This document shows positions 35,041 to 42,927 of a stretch of 64,000 bases of DNA, piece after piece; positions within the stretch are counted from its first letter, which is position 1, and the number at the start of each line of letters is the position of its first letter. The notes under the pieces were generated by a model that did no database searches, was not told where the DNA came from, and saw only the letters and a program-made list of their open reading frames with translations. The translations under genes were made by a program, and so were the position numbers. The stretch is from the NCBI GenBank assembly GCA_964501655.1, contig CAZCTN010000003.1:1-64000 (forward strand), in the 5' to 3' direction. The DNA comes from JAAYJK01 sp964501655 (GTDB lineage Bacteria > Bacillota > Syntrophomonadia > Syntrophomonadales > Syntrophomonadaceae).

Positions 35041-36903
35041 TCATTCCTGCACCCCATTAATAATCGATACAGCTATATCCAAAGTGCCGTTTCTCAGGTG
35101 CGGGTGCCGGGCCATCACCTCCCAGATCCCGTCACCGTTGAAATCCCCGGCGTACGGCTGCATATCATCATCCGCCGCCCAGGGGGCAAAAGTTTTTCCG
35201 GTAGGACTGAATGATGAACCGCTGCTGAGAGCTACCTGCCATTCACCTCGTTCAGGATTTACCAGGAGCAGATCGTCATACCCGTCACCGTTGAAGTCTC
35301 CGGTCAAAGCCTTCCATTTGAGGCCCAGCCCCCAGGGGCACAGCCAGGGTTGCGGATCAGCCCGGAATTCTTGCCCGTCACTCAGGGCTACCCGCCATTC
35401 GCCCTTCTCCGGGTTCCATATCACTACATCGCTTTTTCCATCCCCGTTAAAATCTCCGGTGAGAGCGATCCAATGGTATCCCCGCCCCCAGTCTGCCAGC
35501 CAAATATAATCACCTCGGCCAGGTGCAGGTTTAAACTGCCTGCCGTCACTCAAAGCCGCCTGCCATATCCCCTCAGGAGGATACCAGCACAATATATCGT
35601 CTTTCCCGTCACCGTTAAAATCTCCGGTGAATGTGATCCAGTCTTCGCCGCGAGCCCATGGTCTTAACCAGCTGAAATCTCCCCGCCCCGGATGCGGGAT
35701 AAGCTTGACGCCATTATTAGCCGCCACCTGCCAATCTCCGCTTACCGAGTTCCATACTACTACATCATCTATACCATCCCCGTTAAAATCCCCTATCATT
35801 GGTTTCCACTCCTGACCTGCGGCCCAATTCTCCAGGGCGCATCCTCCTGAGCAGCTTGCCTCCTGTAAAGGCTGCCGATAAGGAAAATTCTCCGGCGGGC
35901 ATTTTTCCAAAAACCACTTTCCAGCATCCGGCTGCCAGACAAATACGCCGGTTTTTCTGCTGTCGTCAACTCTGCCGGTAAATATTACATTTTCCTCCCC
36001 GGGATAAAAGCCCGTCCGGCGCGACCCGGGTACGAAATCGTACAAACTCAGGATAGACACAAACTGATACCCTTCCTCTATGAAACACCTTAGCAACCTT
36101 TTCAGATAGGAATTGCCATCATATATGACTTTCCCGTCCCGGCCGATATTTATGAAGGGAAAATCCAAATATGGGTGATAGAAGAACGCCGCCAGTTCGT
36201 CTTCCTGGTATCCCTTTATTTCACCGCAGATCCTTTCTGCGTCTTCATCGGCCCTATCCGGCGATACATAGTACAATGGAGTAGGAACATAAATAACTCC
36301 CCGATATAATTCATTATCCCGATCGTACAATGCAGCCCGGCGAGGATTGGAACCACAGGGAGAGTTTTCGAACAATAGCCCTGACCAGGCCTCAATAATA
36401 CATCGCTGCACCCCTGAGGCAGTATAGTGAGGAGTGCTGAAACCCCAGGCAAGTCGAAGCCCGGATTCAGCCAGGGCAGTATATCCTTTTTCTAATCGGC
36501 TGGAGGCATAGGAATTACGAAAGGCATCCCCGTTCAGACATGCCTCTTCCCTATCGTCCGGGGGACAATCACTGCTGCAGGCGGAATAAGCAAATTCCCA
36601 CCCGTCCCCAGTGATTGATTTACCGTATTGGTGGGTATAACCATGCATACCCAGGGCCGCACCTCTGTTGCAGCAATATCTAATGGTGTCATTGAAACCC
36701 TTCACCAAAGGATCTTCAATCATTTCAACCGATTTGTCATAGCCGGCGGCAGGATTGATAAAACGTGGGATAATTGATATGTGAAAGGGTATTTTTTCTG
36801 AGGCCAGATAATCAGCTATTACCTGCAGCTTCCGCAGAGCCGCTGCCGAAGCATAAGGACCACCAGGCCCAACATCTTCAAATCGAATCAATGCTTTTCT
36901 CAT
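35041..36903 (-). CDS. DUF2334 polysaccharide-deacetylase-like protein with FG-GAP/VCBS repeats
   Basis: 620 residues. N-terminal half (about 1-330) is a NodB-like fold of the DUF2334 type: RFEDVGPGG, ISIIPRF, LGMHGYTHQYG (metal His/Asp candidates) and FYHPYLDFPF. The C-terminal half has five GDFNGDG repeats spaced about 52 residues apart, the calcium-binding loops of FG-GAP/VCBS repeats, each followed by W-rich (E/D)W(Q/R)VAL segments. There is no signal peptide at the N-terminus although such repeats are usually extracellular. SD GGGGGG. Likely carbohydrate-related; substrate unknown. Confidence 0.8.
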   Translation of the reverse strand: MRKALIRFEDVGPGGPYASAAALRKLQVIADYLASEKIPFHISIIPRFINPAAGYDKSVEMIEDPLVKGFNDTIRYCCNRGAALGMHGYTHQYGKSITGDGWEFAYSACSSDCPPDDREEACLNGDAFRNSYASSRLEKGYTALAESGLRLAWGFSTPHYTASGVQRCIIEAWSGLLFENSPCGSNPRRAALYDRDNELYRGVIYVPTPLYYVSPDRADEDAERICGEIKGYQEDELAAFFYHPYLDFPFINIGRDGKVIYDGNSYLKRLLRCFIEEGYQFVSILSLYDFVPGSRRTGFYPGEENVIFTGRVDDSRKTGVFVWQPDAGKWFLEKCPPENFPYRQPLQEASCSGGCALENWAAGQEWKPMIGDFNGDGIDDVVVWNSVSGDWQVAANNGVKLIPHPGRGDFSWLRPWARGEDWITFTGDFNGDGKDDILCWYPPEGIWQAALSDGRQFKPAPGRGDYIWLADWGRGYHWIALTGDFNGDGKSDVVIWNPEKGEWRVALSDGQEFRADPQPWLCPWGLGLKWKALTGDFNGDGYDDLLLVNPERGEWQVALSSGSSFSPTGKTFAPWAADDDMQPYAGDFNGDGIWEVMARHPHLRNGTLDIAVSIINGVQE

Positions 36904-37009
36904 TGATATCCCCCCTGCCCAGGATCTGCTATTATCATTCTATTGGCCAGGCATATAAAGAGTGCCTGCCAGACAGTCCAATTGAGGGAATTCAAGCTGC
37001 CTAAAACGC

Positions 37010-37034
37010 AAATTCGGGGATACACCCCGAATTT
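37010..37034 (-). terminator. Hairpin ending the MinD/ferredoxin gene cluster
   Basis: AAATTCGGGG/CCCCGAATTT with a 5-base loop. It lies 47 bases beyond the ferredoxin stop; only a weak T-tail (TTTT) follows on the minus strand. Confidence 0.5.
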
Positions 37035-37080
37035 CTGCCACATATGTGTTTATCATTGATCCCTTATTATGCCCCATTTA

Positions 37081-37248
37081 TCAGGCAACCTCTTCAATGG
37101 CCTCAAATGGGCACATTTCCCGACACAGGCCGCACCCAACACACAAATCCTGGTTAATAATCGCCTTTCCTTCAACTAAAGATATTGCCTCAAAGTTGCA
37201 GGAATCAACACAGATCCCGCAACCTACACATTTTTCACTGATTTGCAT
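37081..37248 (-). CDS. Small 2[4Fe-4S] ferredoxin
   Basis: 55 residues; two CxxCxxCxxxC motifs, CVGCGICVDSC and CVGCGLCREMC, each cluster completed as in clostridial ferredoxins. ATG preceded by GGAGATGAAGG. It follows the two MinD-ferredoxin ATPase genes on the same strand and probably serves the same system. Confidence 0.9.
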   Translation of the reverse strand: MQISEKCVGCGICVDSCNFEAISLVEGKAIINQDLCVGCGLCREMCPFEAIEEVA

Positions 37249-37293
37249 TTAACCTTCATCTCCTATAAATAATTTGTTCTGTATATAGAACTT

Positions 37294-38169
37294 TCAATTC
37301 ATGCCGTCCAGGGTTGCCCTAATCTTTTTCCATACCGGCAGTATCAACTCATACAGTTCTTTTTGTATAACCGGAACTCTACCAGCTGATACCTGATCTG
37401 CCAGTTGACGGCTGTAAGGTAACCGTCCAGCACAGGGTATGTTATTATCCCCAGCCCACTTTTCCATGTCATCCGCTGCTTCTGGATTTAGATCGGCTTT
37501 GTTGATCACCAGGATACTGCTCACTCCTCTTATGGCAAGGAGTTCCTGTACCCGTTCCAGGTCATGGAACCCGGAAACACTGGGTTCGGTAACTATAACC
37601 GCCAGGTTGGCTTCCACCAGGGAAGATATTACTGGGCAGCCAATTCCGGGTGATCCGTCCGATATCAGTAAAGGATACCCTCCTTCCCGGCCTTTCCGGC
37701 GGGCTTCATTCTTTACCTGGGCTACCAGTTTTCCCGAGTTTTCCTCGCCGGGACGCAATTCCGCATAAAACAGCGGTATGGTCTTCCCATTGATTTCTGC
37801 CGTACTGCTGAACCATCTGCCCGATGACCTGTCCTGCATCTTAATAGCCTCTACCGGGCATACTTCAGCACAAAAGCCGCAGCCTTCACAGGACAATGTC
37901 ATAATCTGATATTCGCTGCTGATAGCATCAAACCGGCATAGATCACGACACAAACCGCAATCGATACATTTTCCCTGATCCAGCACAGCCGTTAGACCAG
38001 CGCTGAACTCCTGACCCTGAGCATTATCCGGATGGAGAAGAATCGGCAGGTTGGATGCATCAACATCATAATCACAGGCAATACAGTTTCCGGCCAGATA
38101 TACAAACGATGCGGTGAGGGATGTTTTGCCTGTGCCTCCCTTGCCGCTGAGTACTAATAGCTCTTTCAT
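37294..38169 (-). CDS. MinD-like P-loop ATPase with inserted ferredoxin domain (second of pair)
   Basis: 291 residues. Deviant Walker A SGKGGTGKTS (8-17), inserted 2[4Fe-4S] domain with CIDCGLCRDLC and CEGCGFCAEVC (about 71-108), switch segment SDGSPGIGCPV and NKADLN base-recognition site. ATGA overlap with the preceding homologous gene. Paired MinD-ferredoxin proteins accompany NifX-like small proteins in many anaerobes and are thought to act in Fe-S or metallocofactor assembly; exact client unknown. Confidence 0.88.
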   Translation of the reverse strand: MKELLVLSGKGGTGKTSLTASFVYLAGNCIACDYDVDASNLPILLHPDNAQGQEFSAGLTAVLDQGKCIDCGLCRDLCRFDAISSEYQIMTLSCEGCGFCAEVCPVEAIKMQDRSSGRWFSSTAEINGKTIPLFYAELRPGEENSGKLVAQVKNEARRKGREGGYPLLISDGSPGIGCPVISSLVEANLAVIVTEPSVSGFHDLERVQELLAIRGVSSILVINKADLNPEAADDMEKWAGDNNIPCAGRLPYSRQLADQVSAGRVPVIQKELYELILPVWKKIRATLDGMN

Positions 38170-39011
38170 CCTACTCTCTCCTTCACCTGCTCAATCACCT
38201 TTTCCAATATCCCCCTCAGTTCCGGCAAGGCCTCCAGGGGATTCTCTCCTCGGGCATAGGATTTAGCCAGTTCCATGCTGTAGGGTATACGCTCCAGGAT
38301 AGGTATATCCTGATCACGGGCAATTTTCCCCACCTCACCGTCATCTTCCTGCCAGCGGTTTATTATAATACCGGTACCAAGCCCCAGCATCCTGGTTGCT
38401 TCCAGAGATAATTCCAGATCATGGGCACCAAACAAAGTCGGTTCGGTGACCAGGATACAAAAATCGCTGTCCCTTATGGATTCTATAGCCGGGCAAGTAG
38501 TTCCCGGCGGGCAATCAACCAACCGGTATTGGGCATCCTGCCCTCCGGTCTCTCGGGCGACTTTTATTAAAGGGGGACTTTGAACCTCCCCCACCAGCAA
38601 ACGACCGGTAACTAATTGCCCTCCGCCGGGTAATACAGATTCCTCAATAACTCCTATTTTGTGATCCTTCTCGTTAATAGCGTCTTCCGGACAGACATAG
38701 GAGCAAAGACCGCAGGAATGGCATAATTCAGTAAATACCATAACTTCAGCCGGAAGTACTACCAGGGCATTAAAACGGCATAACTCTGCACATTTCCCGC
38801 ACAGGGTACAGTTATTCATATCCACCTCCGGCACCGGTCGATAGACCGGAAAGGTTCTTCTAAGCTGGTGGGGTATAACCAGTCCTGCATTGGGCTCTTC
38901 TACATCAGCATCAATTAGTACCGGATTATGCTCAGCAAGAATTCGGGTCAGGCAGGTAGCTACCAGGGTTTTGCCGGTCCCCCCCTTGCCGCTTGCAACT
39001 GCTATTTCCAT
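38166..39011 (-). CDS. MinD-like P-loop ATPase with inserted ferredoxin domain (first of pair)
   Basis: 281 residues with the same layout as its downstream neighbour: Walker A SGKGGTGKTL (7-16), ferredoxin insert with CTLCGKCAELC and CHSCGLCSYVC, switch DCPPGTTCP. The two probably form a heterodimer. Overlap of four bases (ATGA) with the next gene. Confidence 0.88.
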   Translation of the reverse strand: MEIAVASGKGGTGKTLVATCLTRILAEHNPVLIDADVEEPNAGLVIPHQLRRTFPVYRPVPEVDMNNCTLCGKCAELCRFNALVVLPAEVMVFTELCHSCGLCSYVCPEDAINEKDHKIGVIEESVLPGGGQLVTGRLLVGEVQSPPLIKVARETGGQDAQYRLVDCPPGTTCPAIESIRDSDFCILVTEPTLFGAHDLELSLEATRMLGLGTGIIINRWQEDDGEVGKIARDQDIPILERIPYSMELAKSYARGENPLEALPELRGILEKVIEQVKERVG

Positions 39012-39052
39012 TTTGTATCTCCTTTGTCTAAAAGGACAGGCACGCTGAGAAA

Positions 39053-39403
39053 CTAATTATTAGGCTGTTCCAACTCCTGTAGCTGCCCATCCAGGTATTT
39101 TTGCAGCAATTCTTCAACCCTAACGGTTTCCTGCCCCTGGAAGATCTTGATCCCGGCCGCTTTCAAAACCTGAAAGGCCTTGGGACCAATACGACTGGTC
39201 AGAACTACGCCAACCTGATTCTTCAGTAGTACTTGAGCTGCACCCGTGCCTGCACCATGAGCTGCATCGATACCGCTGTTATCCAGGCTCGTAAACTCAG
39301 AAGTATCCGGGTTCCATACCATAAAAAAGGAGCAGCGGCCGAATCGTCCATCTACCCTGTCCTCCGGTTTATTGCCGCTTGCACAAATAGCTATATTTTT
39401 CAT
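39053..39403 (-). CDS. NifX/NifB-like dinitrogenase iron-molybdenum cofactor-binding family protein
   Basis: 116 residues from the ATG at 39403 (SD GAGAGGA); a longer frame to 39661 overlaps the next gene in another frame. Family motifs VDGRFGRCSFFMVW and GAGTGAAQVLLKNQVGVVLTSRIGPKAFQVL. These small proteins bind metal clusters; in this cluster it accompanies two MinD-ferredoxin ATPases. No nif structural genes nearby, so a nitrogenase role is unlikely. Confidence 0.88.
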   Translation of the reverse strand: MKNIAICASGNKPEDRVDGRFGRCSFFMVWNPDTSEFTSLDNSGIDAAHGAGTGAAQVLLKNQVGVVLTSRIGPKAFQVLKAAGIKIFQGQETVRVEELLQKYLDGQLQELEQPNN

Positions 39404-39452
39404 AAGCCAATTCCTCTCTCTATTAGTTTTACTTCTAATATTATATATCTCC

Positions 39453-39653
39453 TTAACCTGGGTTCTGCATACCTTTTCGTGCTTTCCCCATACCAGAGCC
39501 GCCTGCTCCGCCGCCCTTGCCTCCACCCGGAGAAGGGCTGTTTCCGGTGGTTTTATCCCTGGGTTCATCATTCTTGCTATTTTGGCATCTGCCCAGGCCC
39601 CTTCCTGAACCTGAACCTTTTTTCCTAGGGCCGGTTCCATCTCCACAGGGCAT
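39453..39653 (-). CDS. Gly-rich DUF5320-like small protein
   Basis: 66 residues from the ATG at 39653 (SD AAGGAGG). Opens with MPCGDGTGPRKKGSGSGRG, the MPxGDGTGP-type start found in small proteins that accompany NifX-like/MinD-ferredoxin clusters. Very Gly/Lys-rich, probably unstructured. First gene of the cluster. Confidence 0.75.
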   Translation of the reverse strand: MPCGDGTGPRKKGSGSGRGLGRCQNSKNDEPRDKTTGNSPSPGGGKGGGAGGSGMGKARKGMQNPG

Positions 39654-39732
39654 AAGCTCAACCTCCTTTCTAATGCACCTGGTAATAATCATCCATACTG
39701 ATGGTTTTCGGGCATATGTTCATTATGATTAT

Positions 39733-39761
39733 AATATATCAACTACCAAAGCTTCTGTCAA
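39733..39761 (-). promoter_or_regulatory. Promoter of the MinD-ferredoxin cluster
   Basis: Minus strand -35 TTGACA (39761-39756), 17-nt spacer, -10 TATATT (39738-39733). Confidence 0.7.
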
Positions 39762-39825
39762 TTATCTGCCCCAAACTATAATACCCCTTAATTTACAGTT
39801 GATTATTTCTTCTGCCGGCTGGATC

Positions 39826-39855
39826 AAAAAAAACGGGACCGGTTTTCCCGGTCCT
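39826..39855 (-). terminator. Terminator downstream of arsR
   Basis: Stem GGACCGG/CCGGTCC followed on the minus strand by a run of eight T. Confidence 0.75.
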
Positions 39856-40050
39856 TTCTTGGCAGCAATAAATTTTTATCTGAGGGCAACAACACCCACC
39901 CACTTAACGCACTCTATACCCGAGCTTTCCTAATCCCAAGGAAGGCGGGTGCCATACTGCAGCTCGCGGTATACTGGCTGCCAGTCCTTTTATCTTCACC
40001 TTTTTAGCCCTCTAATAGTTGTTCCACAGGAGGTGTCACCGAATACCTTT

Positions 40051-40416
40051 CTATCTGCTTACTGATGCTGTTTTGCCGTATTTCCTATCACAGGCCTGGC
40101 CATCCATACACTGCAGGCGAGAAAACTCATCGGCCAATTCAGGGCTTTTATCCAGAGGCTGATCTATATAATCAATAAATCCCTGGAGGCTTTCGAGCAG
40201 CAGACTTCTATTCAAGCTGCAAACCCTGCGCTGCCCTTCCCGGCGTTCGTTAACCAGCTTAGCATGCTTCAGCACCTTAAGGTGCTGGGATATACGGGGC
40301 TGGCTGGCCTGCATTATTTCCTCCAGATCGCAAACGCATAGTTCTTTCACCGCCAGTAGCTTAAGTATTTTCAGTCGGGTAGGCTCTCCCAGGGCTTTAA
40401 ACATAGTTTCAAACAT
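40051..40416 (-). CDS. ArsR/SmtB-family repressor
   Basis: 121 residues, winged helix. The alpha-3 metal site ELCVCDLEEI (CVC) matches ArsR arsenic/antimony sensors; recognition helix QASQPRISQHLKVLKHAKLV. Further cysteines lie in the C-terminus (LQCMDGQACDRK). No arsenical genes adjacent; the DUF318 permease operon at 21-22 kb has a similar promoter element and could be a target. Confidence 0.92.
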   Translation of the reverse strand: MFETMFKALGEPTRLKILKLLAVKELCVCDLEEIMQASQPRISQHLKVLKHAKLVNERREGQRRVCSLNRSLLLESLQGFIDYIDQPLDKSPELADEFSRLQCMDGQACDRKYGKTASVSR

Positions 40417-40508
40417 TTTCTCACTCCATTCGGTATTCCTTAATCACACGATACTATAACCCTGGCCTGAAAGGAGTCAGAGCACCGCCTCAATAACATT
40501 ATGCTTAT

Positions 40509-40537
40509 ATTATTATCATAATTTCACCTGCTGTCAA
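40509..40537 (-). promoter_or_regulatory. arsR promoter with AT-rich dyad
   Basis: Minus strand -35 TTGACA (40537-40532), 17-nt spacer, -10 AATAAT (40514-40509). The region carries TATGCTTAT (plus strand, 40500-40508) and ATTATGATAATAAT, consistent with autoregulation. Confidence 0.6.
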
Positions 40538-40581
40538 TGATGATAAGACCGTATTTTTGAGCCGCAGCTCAGCCTATATAA

Positions 40582-41895
40582 TTATTTGGTCAGGGCAGCC
40601 GCTACCGCAGCGCCCACACTGGAGCCATCATCAATATAGGTCAAGCCAACTGTCTGAGGTGGGAACTCCTCTTGCAGGATATCTTCTATTCCGGACATGA
40701 AGCCCGGCAAATATTTAAACAACGCCCCGTCAACAGCAATAACCCATCCTGGCTGATTAAACTGTCGGCTGTGTTTAATGACGGCCATATATGATGCTGC
40801 CAGCAGCTTAATCGCCCGTTGAATAATAGCTCTGCCCCACCGAGTGATCATCTGGTGATTTTCTTCGCTGAGGGGTATCCCATTTAGCTCCATCCAGTGA
40901 TCGAGCAACTCTTTATTTACAACCTGATCCGAATACAGCCAGCCCAGGACCCTGGTATCCACTGAATAGGGCTGGGTCCAGATCCTCAATTCCCGGTCAT
41001 AACCGCTCCAAACTCCCTTTTCGCCGGTTTCCCGTAGGGTTATACGCAGTAATTCTCCCAGATACTTCCCGGAAACCATCTTCTCCATTATCTGTTGCCC
41101 AGGATCTTCCGTGTCCTGGTTCAGAATCCTGTCCCAGCAATTTAGCGGCAGACGGGAAAAGTTCCCGGCTTCCATGTTAACAATCATGGGCTGACACCGC
41201 GCTCCCACTAGGCTGTGGGGGTCCAGCACACAGGTGTTATGCCCAGTGCCGCAAATGGAACCGGCACATACCGATGAGTCCTGATAGCATCCAGCCAGGA
41301 AAACCGCTGCTGTATCATTTATTATAGCCGATGGCCTTATTTCAATTCCTTTTAACCATAAAGCTCTGCTCAGCATGTCAGCCACATCTCGGCCTATAGT
41401 ATCCCGGGGATTAAATTCCTTGGTCCAGCGGATCAACCGACCCGAGTCAACCTTCTGCTGATTCATGGGGTAGGAAAAGGTAAAGCCCAACCCCTGGCTT
41501 TCTGCTCCTTCCATCACTTTCGCAGTCATTTCTGCAATGAATCCGAATATTTGCTGCCCATTGATCTCCGGGGCGGTATAATCATAGCCACCTTGAGGGT
41601 CTTGCAATGACCTGCTGATTTGCTTTATTATTCGGTATTGACCCTGTCCCAGCAGTTCTATCTGCATCACCCGCAGGTTGCTGCCGCCTAAATCAATGGC
41701 AGTATAATTGCCCCGTTCATGGCCAGATGGAGCTGCCAAAAAGGAAGGCAGCATCTTTAACGAACTATTTTTCCCGGCCAGGGCCAAATCCATCTCCTGC
41801 TGGAACCGTTGGGCGGTATTCCTCATTTCTGACCTATCCAGGCGGTATGAAGCTACGGCCTCCTCCAGTATTGTCCAGTTGATAATGCCGCTCAC
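40582..41895 (-). CDS. Eukaryotic-type hexokinase
   Basis: 437 residues with both hexokinase domains: AIDLGGSNLRVMQIEL (phosphate 1), LGFTFSYPMNQ and WTKEFN (sugar binding), IINDTAAVFLAG (catalytic Asp), GSICGTGHN, NMEAGNFSRLP, EKMVSGKYLGELLR and AVDGALFKYLP. This is the large eukaryotic-like PF00349/PF03727 family rather than the bacterial ROK or glucokinase family. It phosphorylates a hexose with ATP. Uncommon in Bacteria and odd in an organism with a fatty-acid-oxidising gene set. Single gene. Confidence 0.87.
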   Translation of the reverse strand: MSGIINWTILEEAVASYRLDRSEMRNTAQRFQQEMDLALAGKNSSLKMLPSFLAAPSGHERGNYTAIDLGGSNLRVMQIELLGQGQYRIIKQISRSLQDPQGGYDYTAPEINGQQIFGFIAEMTAKVMEGAESQGLGFTFSYPMNQQKVDSGRLIRWTKEFNPRDTIGRDVADMLSRALWLKGIEIRPSAIINDTAAVFLAGCYQDSSVCAGSICGTGHNTCVLDPHSLVGARCQPMIVNMEAGNFSRLPLNCWDRILNQDTEDPGQQIMEKMVSGKYLGELLRITLRETGEKGVWSGYDRELRIWTQPYSVDTRVLGWLYSDQVVNKELLDHWMELNGIPLSEENHQMITRWGRAIIQRAIKLLAASYMAVIKHSRQFNQPGWVIAVDGALFKYLPGFMSGIEDILQEEFPPQTVGLTYIDDGSSVGAAVAAALTK

Positions 41896-42069
41896 CTCCT
41901 ATAAGCTGTCCTGGTTAACTGTCAGCTTCCACTTGTTTATGGCGACTGAAACTGTTGTTTATGATTATACCAGAATAAGCAGACACCTATTCTTTTCTGA
42001 ACCGGTCAAATCTTCCCGCTCCTCTGGTTCAGGCCCCCCAGTATTTCTCAAATAATCTGTAAATAACTG

Positions 42070-42098
42070 TTTACTCGAAGATTATTTTTAGCTATTAT
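42070..42098 (+). promoter_or_regulatory. Rubrerythrin promoter
   Basis: -35 TTTACT (42070-42075), 17-nt spacer, -10 TATTAT (42093-42098). Confidence 0.6.
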
Positions 42099-42130
42099 AT
42101 ACAAAACTAATTCAGCAAGGAGGTAAGGAT

Positions 42131-42670
42131 ATGGAACTAAAAGGATCAAGAACTGAACAGAATCTGTGGGCAGCATTTGCCGGTGAGTCTCAGGCCAGAA
42201 ACAAATATGATTACTTTGCCAGCCAGGCCAAAAAAGAAGGTTATGAGCAAATATCGGGTTTCTTTGCTGAGACTGCACTGAATGAGAAGGAACATGCTAA
42301 ATTGTTTTTCAAATACTTGATGGGCGGAGCCATCCCCGATACCATGGCCAATCTTCTGGCAGCAGCCGAGGGAGAATATGAAGAGCATTCCAGCATGTAT
42401 CCGGAGTTTGAGAAAATTGCCCGGGAAGAAGGTTTCGATGAAATAGCCGACTATTTCCATGAGATAGCGGAAGTGGAAGAAGAACATGAAAAGCGATACC
42501 GGAAGTTGCTTGGCAACCTGGAAGCGGGAACGGTATTTAAAAGATCAGAGCCTATCAAATGGCGCTGCCGAAACTGCGGTTATGTGCATGAAGGAACCGA
42601 GGCTCCGGTGGAATGTCCTGCTTGCGCTCATCCTCAGGCATATTACGAAGAACTGGCGGAGAATTATTAG
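42131..42670 (+). CDS. rbr: Rubrerythrin
   Basis: 179 residues. Di-iron four-helix bundle with ExxH-type ligands (AGESQARNKYDYFA, NEKEHAKLF, EEHEKRY) and a C-terminal rubredoxin domain with WRCRNCGYVHEG and CPACAHPQAYYEE. Reduces hydrogen peroxide in anaerobes. SD AAGGAGG; own promoter and terminator. Confidence 0.96.
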   Translation: MELKGSRTEQNLWAAFAGESQARNKYDYFASQAKKEGYEQISGFFAETALNEKEHAKLFFKYLMGGAIPDTMANLLAAAEGEYEEHSSMYPEFEKIAREEGFDEIADYFHEIAEVEEEHEKRYRKLLGNLEAGTVFKRSEPIKWRCRNCGYVHEGTEAPVECPACAHPQAYYEELAENY

Positions 42671-42691
42671 ATTACTTGATTATCCCGTCCA

Positions 42692-42726
42692 GGTCCCCGA
42701 TAGCTCGGGGACCTTTCTAGTTTTGA
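42692..42726 (+). terminator. Rubrerythrin terminator
   Basis: Stem GGTCCCCGA/TCGGGGACC, loop TAGC, followed by TTTCTAGTTTT. Confidence 0.75.
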
Positions 42727-42927
42727 AGGCGTTCTTCCAGCACCATTTGGATTAGGTGGCTGCCTATCCCCCTAATATCAGTTATCGAGCTGGGTGAGGC
42801 ACCCATAAGCTGCCCGGTCAGCAATAAAGCTTGGTAGTTATAGGGATAAAGGGAGCCAGCTTTCTGCCAACTCCCCTATTCTTCAGATCCTGCCTGCTTT
42901 CTTAGCAATAGAAAATTGCTATTAATA

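Larger units (their letters stand above)
39654..40050. other. Intergenic region between DUF5320-like gene and arsR
   Basis: Contains the promoter at 39733-39761 and the terminator at 39826-39855, listed separately. The remaining bases show no supported gene. Confidence 0.6.

Noticed and set aside
35084..35815. Plus-strand frames across the VCBS-repeat region
   Set aside because: They are antisense shadows repeated because the real minus-strand gene contains five DNA-level repeats.
39413..39661. Longer NifX-like protein starting at 39661
   Set aside because: The extension overlaps the DUF5320-like gene in another frame; the ATG at 39403 has an SD and gives the family length.
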